The notes: generated from the letters alone by a model not told the origin. A stretch of DNA of 11,842 bases from CAYPZU01 sp964415395 (GCA_964415395.1 CAYPZU010000065.1:1-11842); one strand, 5' to 3'; shown: positions 1 through 7,084, numbered from the stretch's first letter. A program made the numbers and translations.

Positions 1-63
1 GCATGATAGGCAAGATAAATTAAGTGAGATATGCCGCTCGTGATTGCTCTCATCGGCAATCGG

Positions 64-168
64 TTAGAGGTTTCGTCTGAGCGAGGATTTGAGGTAATTA
101 TCCCAGGACGGAAGATCGAATACTGAAGAGGCATCATCCTGCGCATCATGCCGCTTGCGATCGTGCAT
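64..168 (-). CDS. possible short ORF or broken gene start at left edge
   Basis: An ATG at 168 follows a fair ribosome binding site, AAGGAACAGGAT, on the minus strand. It opens 34 charged codons (starting MHDRKRHDAQDD) that end in TAA at 64-66. The same frame stays open after that stop to the window edge, so this could be a gene interrupted by a nonsense codon. A second frame starting at ATG 149 is also open to the edge but has no ribosome binding site. Composition here is gene-like and the region 180-371 beside it is AT-rich, which fits a divergent gene start. No protein family is recognised. The call is weak and needs the sequence to the left. Confidence 0.22.
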   Translation of the reverse strand: MHDRKRHDAQDDASSVFDLPSWDNYLKSSLRRNL

Positions 169-335
169 ATCCTGTTCCTTTTTTAAGAGTAGAACACTTT
201 ATGCATCAAAAAAAATCTTGTCGCGCTGATATTGAGCCCCCCTTTTTCCCTCAATGATTTGGGGTAATCGTTGTAAGTAAATATTTAGTTAATTTGTGTA
301 AATTATAATTATTAAGTGATTAATTATGAATATTA
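169..335. other. AT-rich divergent intergenic region
   Basis: This stretch between the possible minus-strand start at 168 and the plus-strand gene at 372 has no coding frame that I can support. It contains an A8 run at 208-215 and a C6-T5-C3 run at 237-250. A 6-bp inverted repeat, ATTGAG at 231-236 and CTCAAT at 250-255, has a 13-base spacer. A perfect palindrome AATTATAATT lies at 301-310. The inverted repeats are spaced like operator half-sites, but nothing ties them to a regulator. No convincing -35 box pairs with the -10 box downstream. Confidence 0.3.
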
Positions 336-344
336 TGTTATAAT
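336..344 (+). promoter_or_regulatory. extended -10 promoter for the Inc-like gene
   Basis: TGTTATAAT combines an extended -10 TGn (336-338) with a perfect TATAAT (339-344). No good -35 box lies 16-18 bases upstream (the sequence there is roughly GTGATT), so the promoter would rely on the extended -10. The predicted start near 351 leaves a leader of about 20 bases before the ATG at 372. The type of promoter is inferred from sequence only. Confidence 0.55.
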
Positions 345-371
345 AGACGGACTAATTTAATTGGAATAATT

Positions 372-1649
372 ATGAGCGTAATTCAGCCTAATAACGAAGA
401 GAACAGATCCCTTTGCTGCCGCGTCATCACCCACCCAGGCACCCAGGCCGCCGTCAGCGCCGCTTCTGCCGCTGGTAGCGTAACGACAGGAATGTTGATG
501 CTGTCTGGAGCGATTGCGGTCAATGCGATCCCCATTGCCGGTCAGGCGATTTGCATTGCGCTCGTCGCAATCTGGATTATCGGCTCGCTCGTCTCCTATT
601 TCCACGCCGTCGATCGCTGGGAAAAACGGGGAATGGAGGAAGCTTTCCGTGAGAGAGATATCCAGATCCTCCATCCGAAACCTCAGCCTTCCGATGTTGA
701 AATGGTTCCTTTCGAAACTATAGCCGGGGAAACGTCGACGGGTGAAGAGGAAGAAGTTCCTGGAGAAGGCCCGCAGTTCATTTCTCCAAACTATAAGCGG
801 CAGCGTACAGATGCGCAAGGTGACCCTGTCTCGCTCGAAATGACTTCAGTCCCCCGTAAACCTTATGTCCGCCAACTCCCGATGCCGCATATGATTACTT
901 TTGCCGATCTCCACGCGAGCATCGGAGAGGAAATCCGAAGAAAAACCGCTGCTACTGCAGCAGATGAAGAATCCGACGGAGAACAGCCAGGGAATGATTC
1001 GATTCCGAAGTTGGATTTAACGGGCGTTGTGATTGAAGATGCAACCGAAGAGCCGACAGAAAGAGAGCCGCTTTATTTCCCGAAATCTCAAGAAAGAACG
1101 CCGGCTCATCTTTCCCTCGTTCCCTTTCATTCTCAGCAAACGCAGCCGATCATCGAATATCCCGAAACGCCAAGAGAAAGCGACAATTGGATGCTCGTTC
1201 CCCTCGCTTCGCCGCGAGCCGAAGGTCCAAGAATTGTTGAGATATCCGAAGAAGAATTCCAGGCGCTCAAAGAAGCGGAACAGATTCGCAGACAGCTTGC
1301 CGAGCGAAGAAAACGGAAAGGGATGAATGGGCAGCTTCCTAAAACCGTTTATCCAGCTATCGAAGCTCCTGTGATTCCTGTAAATACGCAGACCTTGGAA
1401 TCGAGAAAACTTCTGGCTCAAATGGCGAAAGAGAGAGCGGCAAGACAGAAGATAGAATCTCCTTTGGCCCCCTTTACACTTCGGGCTCGGCCAGAGACTC
1501 CAGATGCTCCCGAATCTCCGGTTCCAGTCTCCCGCTGCGGACAATTCCAGCAGAAAGCTTGGGATGTTTTGGAGCGTGGACAAAATCTCCTGAACAGGGG
1601 ATTGGATCGTCTCCCAACGTGGGTTTTTCAACGAATTGACGTTAGGTAA
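372..1649 (+). CDS. Inc-like bilobed hydrophobic protein, candidate T3SS effector
   Basis: The protein has 425 residues and no family that I recognise. Residues about 26-50 and 54-77 are two closely spaced hydrophobic segments joined by a short turn (NAIPIAG). They are followed by a long hydrophilic tail rich in Glu, Arg and Pro, with charged, probably helical stretches near 288-315 and 340-360. A short polar N-terminus, a bilobed hydrophobic hairpin and a long soluble tail is the architecture of chlamydial inclusion-membrane proteins, which the T3SS exports into the vacuole membrane with the tail facing the host cytosol. There is no cleavable signal peptide. The start follows a weak GGA ribosome site at 363-365 and an extended -10 promoter. 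The stop overlaps the convergent cdsN stop by 8 bases. The CDS itself is well supported; the Inc role is inferred from topology and neighbourhood. Confidence 0.8.
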   Translation: MSVIQPNNEENRSLCCRVITHPGTQAAVSAASAAGSVTTGMLMLSGAIAVNAIPIAGQAICIALVAIWIIGSLVSYFHAVDRWEKRGMEEAFRERDIQILHPKPQPSDVEMVPFETIAGETSTGEEEEVPGEGPQFISPNYKRQRTDAQGDPVSLEMTSVPRKPYVRQLPMPHMITFADLHASIGEEIRRKTAATAADEESDGEQPGNDSIPKLDLTGVVIEDATEEPTEREPLYFPKSQERTPAHLSLVPFHSQQTQPIIEYPETPRESDNWMLVPLASPRAEGPRIVEISEEEFQALKEAEQIRRQLAERRKRKGMNGQLPKTVYPAIEAPVIPVNTQTLESRKLLAQMAKERAARQKIESPLAPFTLRARPETPDAPESPVPVSRCGQFQQKAWDVLERGQNLLNRGLDRLPTWVFQRIDVR

Positions 1650-2958
1650 ATAAAGCCTTGAGCTGGCGGACGGTGTCCTCGTAGGTGCACTTCTCGTCCA
1701 CCTGCTGCTTGAGGAACCGGTTCACCTTGTCGATGTATTTCAGGGCGAAGTCGGCGTTCTTGTCTGAACCCGGCTTATATTCCCCGATCCGGATCAAGAG
1801 TTCGTTTTTCTTATAGTTCGCCAGCACTTCCCTCACCTTTCCAATCAGATCGAGATGCTGTCTGTCGACAATGTGCGGCAGGATACGGCTGACCGAGGCG
1901 AGAACGTCGATCGCCGGATAGTGGTATTGCCGCGCCAGTTCCGAGGAGAGAATGATGTGTCCGTCGAGGATCGAACGGACTTCGTCGGCTACCGGCTCGT
2001 TCATATCGTCGCCTGCGACCAGCACCGTGTAGAAAGCGGTGATCGATCCTTTGTCGGAGTTCCCGGAGCGCTCCAGAAGGCGCGGGAGAATCGCAAATAC
2101 GGAAGGGGTGTAGCCTGCGCGGGCTGGCGGTTCGCCTGCCGCAAGGCCGATTTCGCGGAGCGCTCGGGCGTAGCGCGTCACCGAGTCCATCATCAGGATG
2201 ACCGATTTACCCTGGTCGCGGAAATATTCTGCGATGGCCGTTCCCACATAGGCGGCGTTCAGGCGCATCTGGGCCGCCTGGTCGGAAGTCGAGACGATGA
2301 TCACCGAGCGCTTCATCCCTTCGGGACCCAGGTCGTTGATGAGGAACTCCCTCACTTCGCGCCCCCGCTCGCCGATGAGCGAAATCACGTTTACGTCGGC
2401 GACCGCATTCCGGGCGATCATTCCTAAAAGAGTCGATTTTCCAACGCCTGCCGCTGCGAAAATGCCCACCCGCTGGCCACGGCCGCAGGTGAGGATTCCG
2501 TCGATGCTCCGGACGCCGACTGAAATCGGCTTCGTGATGACGGTTCTTTTCAGGGGATCGGGAGGAGCGTTGATGACAGAAACCGTTTCTTCGAGATGGA
2601 GAGGGCCTTTTGTGTCCTCGTCGAGAGGCTGGCCCATCCCGTTGAGGACTCTGCCGAGCAGATTCGGCCCTACTTTGATGTGGAGCGGCATCCGCATCGG
2701 GATCACCTCGGAAGAGGGGCCGATCCCTTTCATGTCTCCAAGAGGAGAAAGGATCACCTCGTCTTTCGTGAATCCGACGACTTCGGCGGCGAGCGGCTCT
2801 CCCTGTCGTTTGATCAGGCACACTTCGCCCATCTTCACCTGGGGAACGACCGCGCGGATCAGCATCCCGACCGCTTCGGTGATCCGCCCGTGGACAGTGG
2901 TCAGCTCCACGTCTTCGAGATGGCTGATCAGCTTGTCGAACGAAGCGTTGGGCTCCAT
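1642..2958 (-). CDS. cdsN: T3SS export ATPase CdsN/SctN
   Basis: This is the cytoplasmic hexameric ATPase that strips chaperones from T3SS substrates and unfolds them at the export gate. The 438 residues match the usual SctN/FliI length. The Walker A loop is at about 168-176 (AAAGVGKST), with Ala in place of the usual first Gly. GERGRE follows at 196-201, and the Walker B strand with the SVTRYARALRE segment lies near 253-269. The N-terminal beta-barrel and C-terminal helical domain are both present. The ATG at 2958 is preceded by AGGA, which overlaps the stop of the CT668-like gene, and the intergenic gap is only 7 bases. In C. trachomatis (CT669) cdsO, cdsP and cdsQ follow, but here a convergent gene occupies that side. 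The protein appears intact. Confidence 0.97.
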   Translation of the reverse strand: MEPNASFDKLISHLEDVELTTVHGRITEAVGMLIRAVVPQVKMGEVCLIKRQGEPLAAEVVGFTKDEVILSPLGDMKGIGPSSEVIPMRMPLHIKVGPNLLGRVLNGMGQPLDEDTKGPLHLEETVSVINAPPDPLKRTVITKPISVGVRSIDGILTCGRGQRVGIFAAAGVGKSTLLGMIARNAVADVNVISLIGERGREVREFLINDLGPEGMKRSVIIVSTSDQAAQMRLNAAYVGTAIAEYFRDQGKSVILMMDSVTRYARALREIGLAAGEPPARAGYTPSVFAILPRLLERSGNSDKGSITAFYTVLVAGDDMNEPVADEVRSILDGHIILSSELARQYHYPAIDVLASVSRILPHIVDRQHLDLIGKVREVLANYKKNELLIRIGEYKPGSDKNADFALKYIDKVNRFLKQQVDEKCTYEDTVRQLKALFT

Positions 2959-2965
2959 CTAAATC

Positions 2966-3619
2966 CTATAACTGGGTATTCATGATCGTCGTGATCGAGC
3001 TGATCACCTTGCTCAAGAGAGTGGAGGAGTATTCGATTTCCTGCTGGGCCAGCCCCATTTTCACCTGAAGATACATCATGTCGCCTGGACGTATGTCCTG
3101 GCGCGAGGCGGACAGCTCTTTTAGCTTTTGCTGCACCGAGAGGAGCTGTTCCTGGCCGTCGTTGACATATCCGAGGAAGCGGTCAAGCGGAGTGGCTCCC
3201 GCAGGCATCTTCATCGGAGGGGCTTCGATCCCCAGCTTCGCCCCCGCAGAGCGGATGTAGGAATTCGCATCGCTCAGCTTATTCTTCATCAAATGGGTTT
3301 GCGACCGCTTGAATTTCAGGTTGGGGGTATTCAGCTGGTCTTTGACAGTTCCCAGCGAGTCTTGGGCTGTTTTCGCCTGAGCCAGCAAGGTATTGAACGT
3401 CGGTCCCGCCGTTTGGAACGTCGGGGTTTTCGATAGGTCGATGGGAGTGGGACCTTGCGATCCCGCGCCCGGCCCCGCCTGTTTAGGCGAGTCCGGAGTT
3501 TTCTGCATATACGTATCGAAACCAGCCGTAGACGGAGGCGTCATCGGCTTTTCGATCGGCTCCATTGATTTCCCGCCGGAAATCGGATCGGGGCTCTTGT
3601 CGGGAGGCGATGTTACCAT
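2966..3619 (-). CDS. CT668-like protein, candidate SctI inner rod
   Basis: The protein has 217 residues and sits where C. trachomatis has CT668, between cdsG and cdsN. Residues 1-75 are rich in Pro, Ser, Thr and Gly and probably disordered. Residues about 75-175 look helical. The last 42 residues follow the pattern of SctI inner-rod C-termini (PrgJ, YscI, MxiI): a Pro-x-Asp-Met-Met start, LQV, a helix, LLSKV, and a final Gln one residue from the end. Known SctI proteins are about 100-140 residues, so this one would carry a long N-terminal extension. No signal peptide or membrane helix is visible. The ATG at 3619 follows a good AGGAAGG site. The position homology is fairly firm; the rod assignment is my inference. 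Confidence 0.8.
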   Translation of the reverse strand: MVTSPPDKSPDPISGGKSMEPIEKPMTPPSTAGFDTYMQKTPDSPKQAGPGAGSQGPTPIDLSKTPTFQTAGPTFNTLLAQAKTAQDSLGTVKDQLNTPNLKFKRSQTHLMKNKLSDANSYIRSAGAKLGIEAPPMKMPAGATPLDRFLGYVNDGQEQLLSVQQKLKELSASRQDIRPGDMMYLQVKMGLAQQEIEYSSTLLSKVISSITTIMNTQL

Positions 3620-3644
3620 GCGGAGCCTTCCTGGCCTTTAGTGA

Positions 3645-4067
3645 TCATTTGCTTTTTCCTGCAGGACCAGGCGTTTTCTTGATGAACTTCTCGACGAAGT
3701 CGATCGCGGTTCCCGCCAGGCGCTTGATCATCGGATCTTTCGATTTCAGCCCCTGCTCGAGGATCTTTTCCCCTTTCTCGATCGAATTCGGCATCATGCT
3801 CATGCAAAGCCCTAAAAAGGCTTTCGCCATTTCGTTGCCGGGTTCTTTCGAAAGCACTTCCTCAAAGGCTTGCACGGCCTGTTTCAGTTCGAGTTTGTGC
3901 AGGTGGAGATAGCCGAAGCCCACTTTGGGCATCACGCTCTCTGCGTCGAGAATTTCCGCTGCGCGGAAAAGCTTCAGCGCCGCATCCTCATCCGCCTGGT
4001 TCACCGCAATGAATCCGGCTTCCAGCATCAAGATGAAGTCCTGTTTATATTTTTTCAAAGTTGCCAT
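3645..4067 (-). CDS. cdsG: needle co-chaperone CdsG (TPR protein)
   Basis: The protein has 140 residues and is all helical, with tetratricopeptide-like repeats at about 17-44 and 46-78 and a third helical pair at 79-112. YscG/PscG proteins have this fold and wrap the polymerising helix of the needle subunit in the cytoplasm. In C. trachomatis, CT667 (CdsG) works with CT665 (CdsE) on the needle protein CdsF (CT666). The gene lies directly after cdsF here in the same order. The ATG at 4067 has an AGAGGA site 8 bases upstream. The 55-base gap to cdsF is the longest in the operon and holds a stem-loop. Confidence 0.85.
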   Translation of the reverse strand: MATLKKYKQDFILMLEAGFIAVNQADEDAALKLFRAAEILDAESVMPKVGFGYLHLHKLELKQAVQAFEEVLSKEPGNEMAKAFLGLCMSMMPNSIEKGEKILEQGLKSKDPMIKRLAGTAIDFVEKFIKKTPGPAGKSK

Positions 4068-4094
4068 GGCTCAAGTCCTCTTAATGGGTACATT

Positions 4095-4128
4095 CAATAA
4101 CCAGCGGATACCTATCCACCTATTATTG
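4095..4128 (-). other. stem-loop between cdsF and cdsG
   Basis: CAATAA (4095-4100) pairs with TTATTG (4123-4128), and GGATA (4106-4110) pairs with TATCC (4113-4117). A symmetric 5/5 internal loop separates the two stems and the apical loop has only 2 bases. The element starts at the cdsF stop codon. There is no T tract, so it is not an ordinary terminator. It could mark RNA processing or 3' protection of the needle message, as in other operons where one subunit is needed in excess. That role is speculative. Confidence 0.3.
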
Positions 4129-4371
4129 AGGTTTCTGGTTCCTGATCGCTGCGTTGATTACCGAGTTGACCTGGGAGATCAAGTTCGAAATCGATTCGCC
4201 GATCTGCGTGATCTGGCTCATTTGGAACTGCAGCAAGATGAACGAACCAGGAGTCGCCTGGCTGATCTTGCTCGCGAGCGCCCGCACTTGTTGGACGAGG
4301 CCCGACTGCAATTTCTTATATGCCGAGATCAGTGATTTAAATGAGAGGGTTACACCCGGAAGTGAGATCAT
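4123..4371 (-). CDS. cdsF: T3SS needle subunit CdsF/SctF
   Basis: This small secreted protein polymerises into the extracellular needle. It has 82 residues, the size of SctF proteins (about 80-87). The pattern is two helices around a short loop with Pro (SQATPGS, about 38-44), and the C-terminal helix has the regular hydrophobic spacing that packs the needle core. There is no signal peptide, as expected for a T3SS substrate. The gene sits between its presumed chaperones CdsE and CdsG. The ATG at 4371 follows AGGAG by 6 bases, and the gap from cdsE is 9 bases, which suggests coupled translation. Confidence 0.92.
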   Translation of the reverse strand: MISLPGVTLSFKSLISAYKKLQSGLVQQVRALASKISQATPGSFILLQFQMSQITQIGESISNLISQVNSVINAAIRNQKPQ

Positions 4372-4380
4372 TTCATGCTC

Positions 4381-4611
4381 CTATTTCGCTACTTTTCGTA
4401 TGACTTTCTGCAAGGCGGCATACCCATGCAAAAGGATTCCAAATCGGTCGAAGTCCTTTTCGTTTTGCCCTTCCCTCAGGTGTTTTTTAATTTCGTGGAT
4501 CCGGTCTTCCACTGTTTTCATAATTTCTTTTCCCCTTGCAGGGTTGTCTTTGACGTCTTTTTCAAGATCAAAGGCAAATTTTTCACCGGGTTTTTTTTCT
4601 AATCCAAACAT
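4381..4611 (-). CDS. cdsE: needle co-chaperone CdsE
   Basis: This 76-residue, highly charged helical protein is Lys/Glu/Asp-rich, with two amphipathic helices at about 18-45 and 50-74. Size, helical content and position immediately before the needle gene match chlamydial CdsE (CT665), the functional counterpart of YscE/PscE, which holds the needle subunit together with the TPR partner. The start has a strong, double purine-rich site (GAGGAAGGAAGG) just upstream. Strong translation may match the high demand for needle assembly. The assignment rests mainly on gene order and general properties, because the family is poorly conserved. Confidence 0.85.
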   Translation of the reverse strand: MFGLEKKPGEKFAFDLEKDVKDNPARGKEIMKTVEDRIHEIKKHLREGQNEKDFDRFGILLHGYAALQKVIRKVAK

Positions 4612-4629
4612 AAACCTTCCTTCCTCGTT

Positions 4630-6555
4630 TCACCGCGTGTAGTCAATTTTATATTTTAAGCCATCTTTTTCAAGTAGAATCGTATTTGGGAGAATCGAAG
4701 TGATTTTCATCCCGTCGACCAAATCGCCCAAAGTGAAGATTCTGCCATTGAGAACGACGCTGTAGCCGCGCCCGTCGAACAGAGAAGATCCCGTGACGCG
4801 GTATTGCTGCGTCAGGTCGATCCCCGCCTGGTTCGGATGGGTCGCGACGGCATAATTTTTCACTGACCGGATCCCGCTGATCGAATTCATCGATTTCATC
4901 AGGTCCTTGAACTCGCTGCTCATTTTTTCGCTGTAGACGCCTGACAGCACGACGTCGCCGTTCGTCAGTTGGAACGTCACTGCGCCAAATCCCGACGAGA
5001 CCAGCAAATTCTGCAGCTGCGTATTCAATACTTCTTCGATCGCCACTTTGTTTTGCAGTCTGTCAAGATAGGGGAAGTTAACTGTCAAATACTCGTTTAA
5101 AGCCGCCGCATCCGCCGCCGTCTGCAGATAGCCGACCGCGTCGAACCTGCCTGCTTCAGGCGTCTGAATGCTCACTCCGCGCCACGCTGCGTTCCCGCTG
5201 ATCACGTCGTTCATCGTTTTCGTCACGAGATCGTCGATGACGACGTTGTCTTCCGTACTCAGGATAAACGGAATCTGTCCGATCCGGTAGTTCATCTCCT
5301 GGAAGTCGACGCCTGTTTGCACGTGACCTACCAGAAAGAGCTTTCCGCTTCCCGGGTTGTAGGAAAACTGCACTTCTTTGAACTTGTCCAGGGCTTCTTT
5401 GATCTCGTCGATCGGCTCTTTCTGCACGATCTCGATCCCTTTCGATTTAAACAAGGAGAAAAAGCTCAGGAAAACAATCAGGAATATGCCCAGAAAGGAC
5501 CCGGCCGCCACCAGATGCTTCATCGGGATCGGCTTTTTCTTCCAGTCCTTCTCTTCTTCGGCAATCTCCTGTTCCGCCGCCGCTTCCTCTTCCGCCTGTT
5601 TCTCTTCGGCGATTTTCGGCGCCTCGTAGGAGGGAACCATCGGTGAATAGATCGTCTCTTGCGGAGCTTCCCGGTCGATCACCATGAAGACCGTCGTGCC
5701 CAAAGCGATCAGATCCTGCGGCGTTACGATCCGCTTTTCAGTGAGCGGCGCTCCGTTGACCACCGTCCCGTTTTTCGAGCCGAGGTCTTCGATGTCGATC
5801 ACGCCCTCTGGGCTCACAGCCAGCCGTGCGTGATTTCTCGAAACGCTCAAATCCTGGAATACGATGTCGCACGAATTGGGGTCTTTGCCCAAAATATAGG
5901 TGCGCCCTTTCTCGATTCCGATTTCGGCGCCTGCGTTCGGCCCCGAGATGACTTTTAAAATTAAAGGCGCTTCGGCGATCAGATTAAAGGGGAGCTCTTC
6001 TTCTTCGTCCGAAGCTTCGAAGATCGTGTCGTAAGCCGAGCGCTCCGGTTTTTTCGGCGCTTCAGCTTCGATCTCTTCGCGAGCTGGCGGCTCTTCATAA
6101 ACCGGCGTTTCCGCAGCAGGAGGCTCTTCCGGAGCCGGCGGCAGCGGCATTTCTTCTTCTTTCGGCTCTTCCAGATCGCCGAAGATATCGTCGTAGCCGG
6201 CTTTCTTTTTCTTCTTCTTTTTGGGAGGCTTCGGCGCGTTCGCCAGTTCGGGAAGCGCCTCTTCCGAATAGAGGAGAACCGTATTTCCGATCTGAACCCG
6301 GTCGCCTTCTTTCAGCAAAACCCGGTCTTCATGCTCCTCGTCATTGACGAGAGTCGGGTTCACTTTGCTTAAGTTTTTCAGGTAGACGGCGCCGTCTGAT
6401 TTCGTCAGCTTTGCGTGTTTGCGCGAAACCGTGCTGTCTTCAATGACAAAATCGGCTTCGTCAGGATCTCTCCCGACGATCCATTCTTCGCCCTCTTCCA
6501 AATTCAAGATCAGGCCTCGGTTCGGCCCTTCTTCTGCGATCAGGTGCGCTGGCAT
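4630..6555 (-). CDS. cdsD: T3SS inner-membrane ring protein CdsD/SctD with two FHA domains
   Basis: The protein has 641 residues and forms the outer of the two inner-membrane rings. FHA domain 1 spans about 5-95 (GRD at 28-30, SRKH at 44-47, NPTLVN at 66-71). FHA domain 2 spans about 198-293 (GKD at 223-225, SRNH at 239-242, GSKNGT at 259-264). A Lys7 run (112-118) and Pro/Glu-rich linkers separate them, and two YDxIF motifs (121-125, 175-179) are flanked by acidic residues. One membrane helix lies at about 347-369. The periplasmic part holds ring-building/BON-like modules and ends in a small beta-rich segment (about 595-641). C. trachomatis CdsD is longer (829 residues) and is a substrate of the kinase PknD. 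The FHA loops keep the Arg, Ser and Asn that bind phosphothreonine. The start is 18 bases after scc4, with a weak AAGAG site. Confidence 0.95.
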   Translation of the reverse strand: MPAHLIAEEGPNRGLILNLEEGEEWIVGRDPDEADFVIEDSTVSRKHAKLTKSDGAVYLKNLSKVNPTLVNDEEHEDRVLLKEGDRVQIGNTVLLYSEEALPELANAPKPPKKKKKKKAGYDDIFGDLEEPKEEEMPLPPAPEEPPAAETPVYEEPPAREEIEAEAPKKPERSAYDTIFEASDEEEELPFNLIAEAPLILKVISGPNAGAEIGIEKGRTYILGKDPNSCDIVFQDLSVSRNHARLAVSPEGVIDIEDLGSKNGTVVNGAPLTEKRIVTPQDLIALGTTVFMVIDREAPQETIYSPMVPSYEAPKIAEEKQAEEEAAAEQEIAEEEKDWKKKPIPMKHLVAAGSFLGIFLIVFLSFFSLFKSKGIEIVQKEPIDEIKEALDKFKEVQFSYNPGSGKLFLVGHVQTGVDFQEMNYRIGQIPFILSTEDNVVIDDLVTKTMNDVISGNAAWRGVSIQTPEAGRFDAVGYLQTAADAAALNEYLTVNFPYLDRLQNKVAIEEVLNTQLQNLLVSSGFGAVTFQLTNGDVVLSGVYSEKMSSEFKDLMKSMNSISGIRSVKNYAVATHPNQAGIDLTQQYRVTGSSLFDGRGYSVVLNGRIFTLGDLVDGMKITSILPNTILLEKDGLKYKIDYTR

Positions 6556-6573
6556 GGTCTCTTTACGTTCGCG

Positions 6574-6975
6574 CTATAGTAATGTTTCTTTCTCAAATTT
6601 TGCCACTTCTTCCCGCCAATAAAGCAAATAATTGACAAAATCTTCGATGCTTTCTTTAAAAGTCTTATAGTTCATTTCATACGGCAATCCGAGAGAGAGT
6701 GTCAAGAATTTCTCGTCGGCGTCGAGTCCGATGCGCGATCCGCCGGTGCCTTGTCCGAGCAGATTGGCGCGCATTAAATGGATGAATAAATCTTCCCGTT
6801 TTCCATTTGGGCAGGGACAAATCTTAGCCTGCATTCCCAAACCGGGTTCCAGATCGCGGATTTGCATTTGCACATCTGCATTCAATGCGAACGGATAGAA
6901 TTTGTCTTGGTTTAGTTTTGGCGCAGGTTGGATCGCCAGTTCATCGCACAGCTTTTCGAGAAAATCGCGGAGCAT
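6574..6975 (-). CDS. scc4: CesT-type T3SS chaperone, Scc4 (CT663) ortholog
   Basis: The protein has 133 residues with the CesT/SycE chaperone fold. It has an N-terminal helix (MLRDFLEKLCDEL), beta strands, and the hallmark central segment LLGQGTGGSRIGLD (about 72-85). The strand and helix LTLSLGLPY...FKESIEDFVNYLLYW follow. It sits directly before cdsD, the position of CT663 in C. trachomatis. There the protein (Scc4) pairs with Scc1 as chaperone for the plug protein CopN, and it also binds sigma66 region 4 and the RNA polymerase beta flap to inhibit transcription. Orthology here rests on fold and gene order. The ATG at 6975 follows AGAGGG at 9 bases. It is the first gene of the operon. Confidence 0.87.
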   Translation of the reverse strand: MLRDFLEKLCDELAIQPAPKLNQDKFYPFALNADVQMQIRDLEPGLGMQAKICPCPNGKREDLFIHLMRANLLGQGTGGSRIGLDADEKFLTLSLGLPYEMNYKTFKESIEDFVNYLLYWREEVAKFEKETLL

Positions 6976-6995
6976 GAGCGTACACCCTCTGCTTT

Positions 6996-7024
6996 ATTAT
7001 TGATCTCCGCGCGTAAATTTACAA
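6996..7024 (-). promoter_or_regulatory. predicted promoter of the scc4-cdsN operon
   Basis: On the minus strand TTGTAA (7019-7024) and AATAAT (6996-7001) are separated by exactly 17 bases. They match the consensus at 4 of 6 and 5 of 6 positions. There is no TGn before the -10, so a -35 contact would be needed. The start near 6989 gives a leader of about 14 bases that contains the AGAGGG ribosome site. A perfect 10-bp palindrome GTAAATTTAC (7013-7022) overlaps the -35 box. The prediction comes from sequence only. Confidence 0.5.
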
Positions 7025-7030
7025 GGAAAA

Positions 7031-7064
7031 TGGGAAGGATGGATTGGTTGAGAATTGGGAAGGA
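7031..7064. repeat. pair of direct repeats upstream of the scc4 promoter
   Basis: TGGGAAGGA occurs at 7031-7039 and again at 7056-7064, 25 bases apart, just upstream of the predicted -35 box. On the transcribed strand the repeats read TCCTTCCCA. Placement and spacing (about two and a half helical turns) would suit a transcription factor site. The region is purine-rich, so chance is possible. Confidence 0.3.
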
Positions 7065-7084
7065 ATCTCGATGTTGCACTTAGG

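Noticed and set aside
95..104. TAATTATCCC shared with the dyad region at 11764-11773
   Set aside because: A single 10-base match, and the left copy lacks the second arm. Chance is a sufficient explanation.
2297..2962. Long plus-strand open frame opposite cdsN
   Set aside because: It is a shadow of the cdsN codons: its product is Arg/Pro/Ser-rich with no recognisable domain, and it has no separate promoter or ribosome site.
6200..6223. A-rich Lys7 codon run in cdsD as a programmed slippage site
   Set aside because: The run is broken by G in several codons, the longest A stretch is about five, and the reading frame continues normally.
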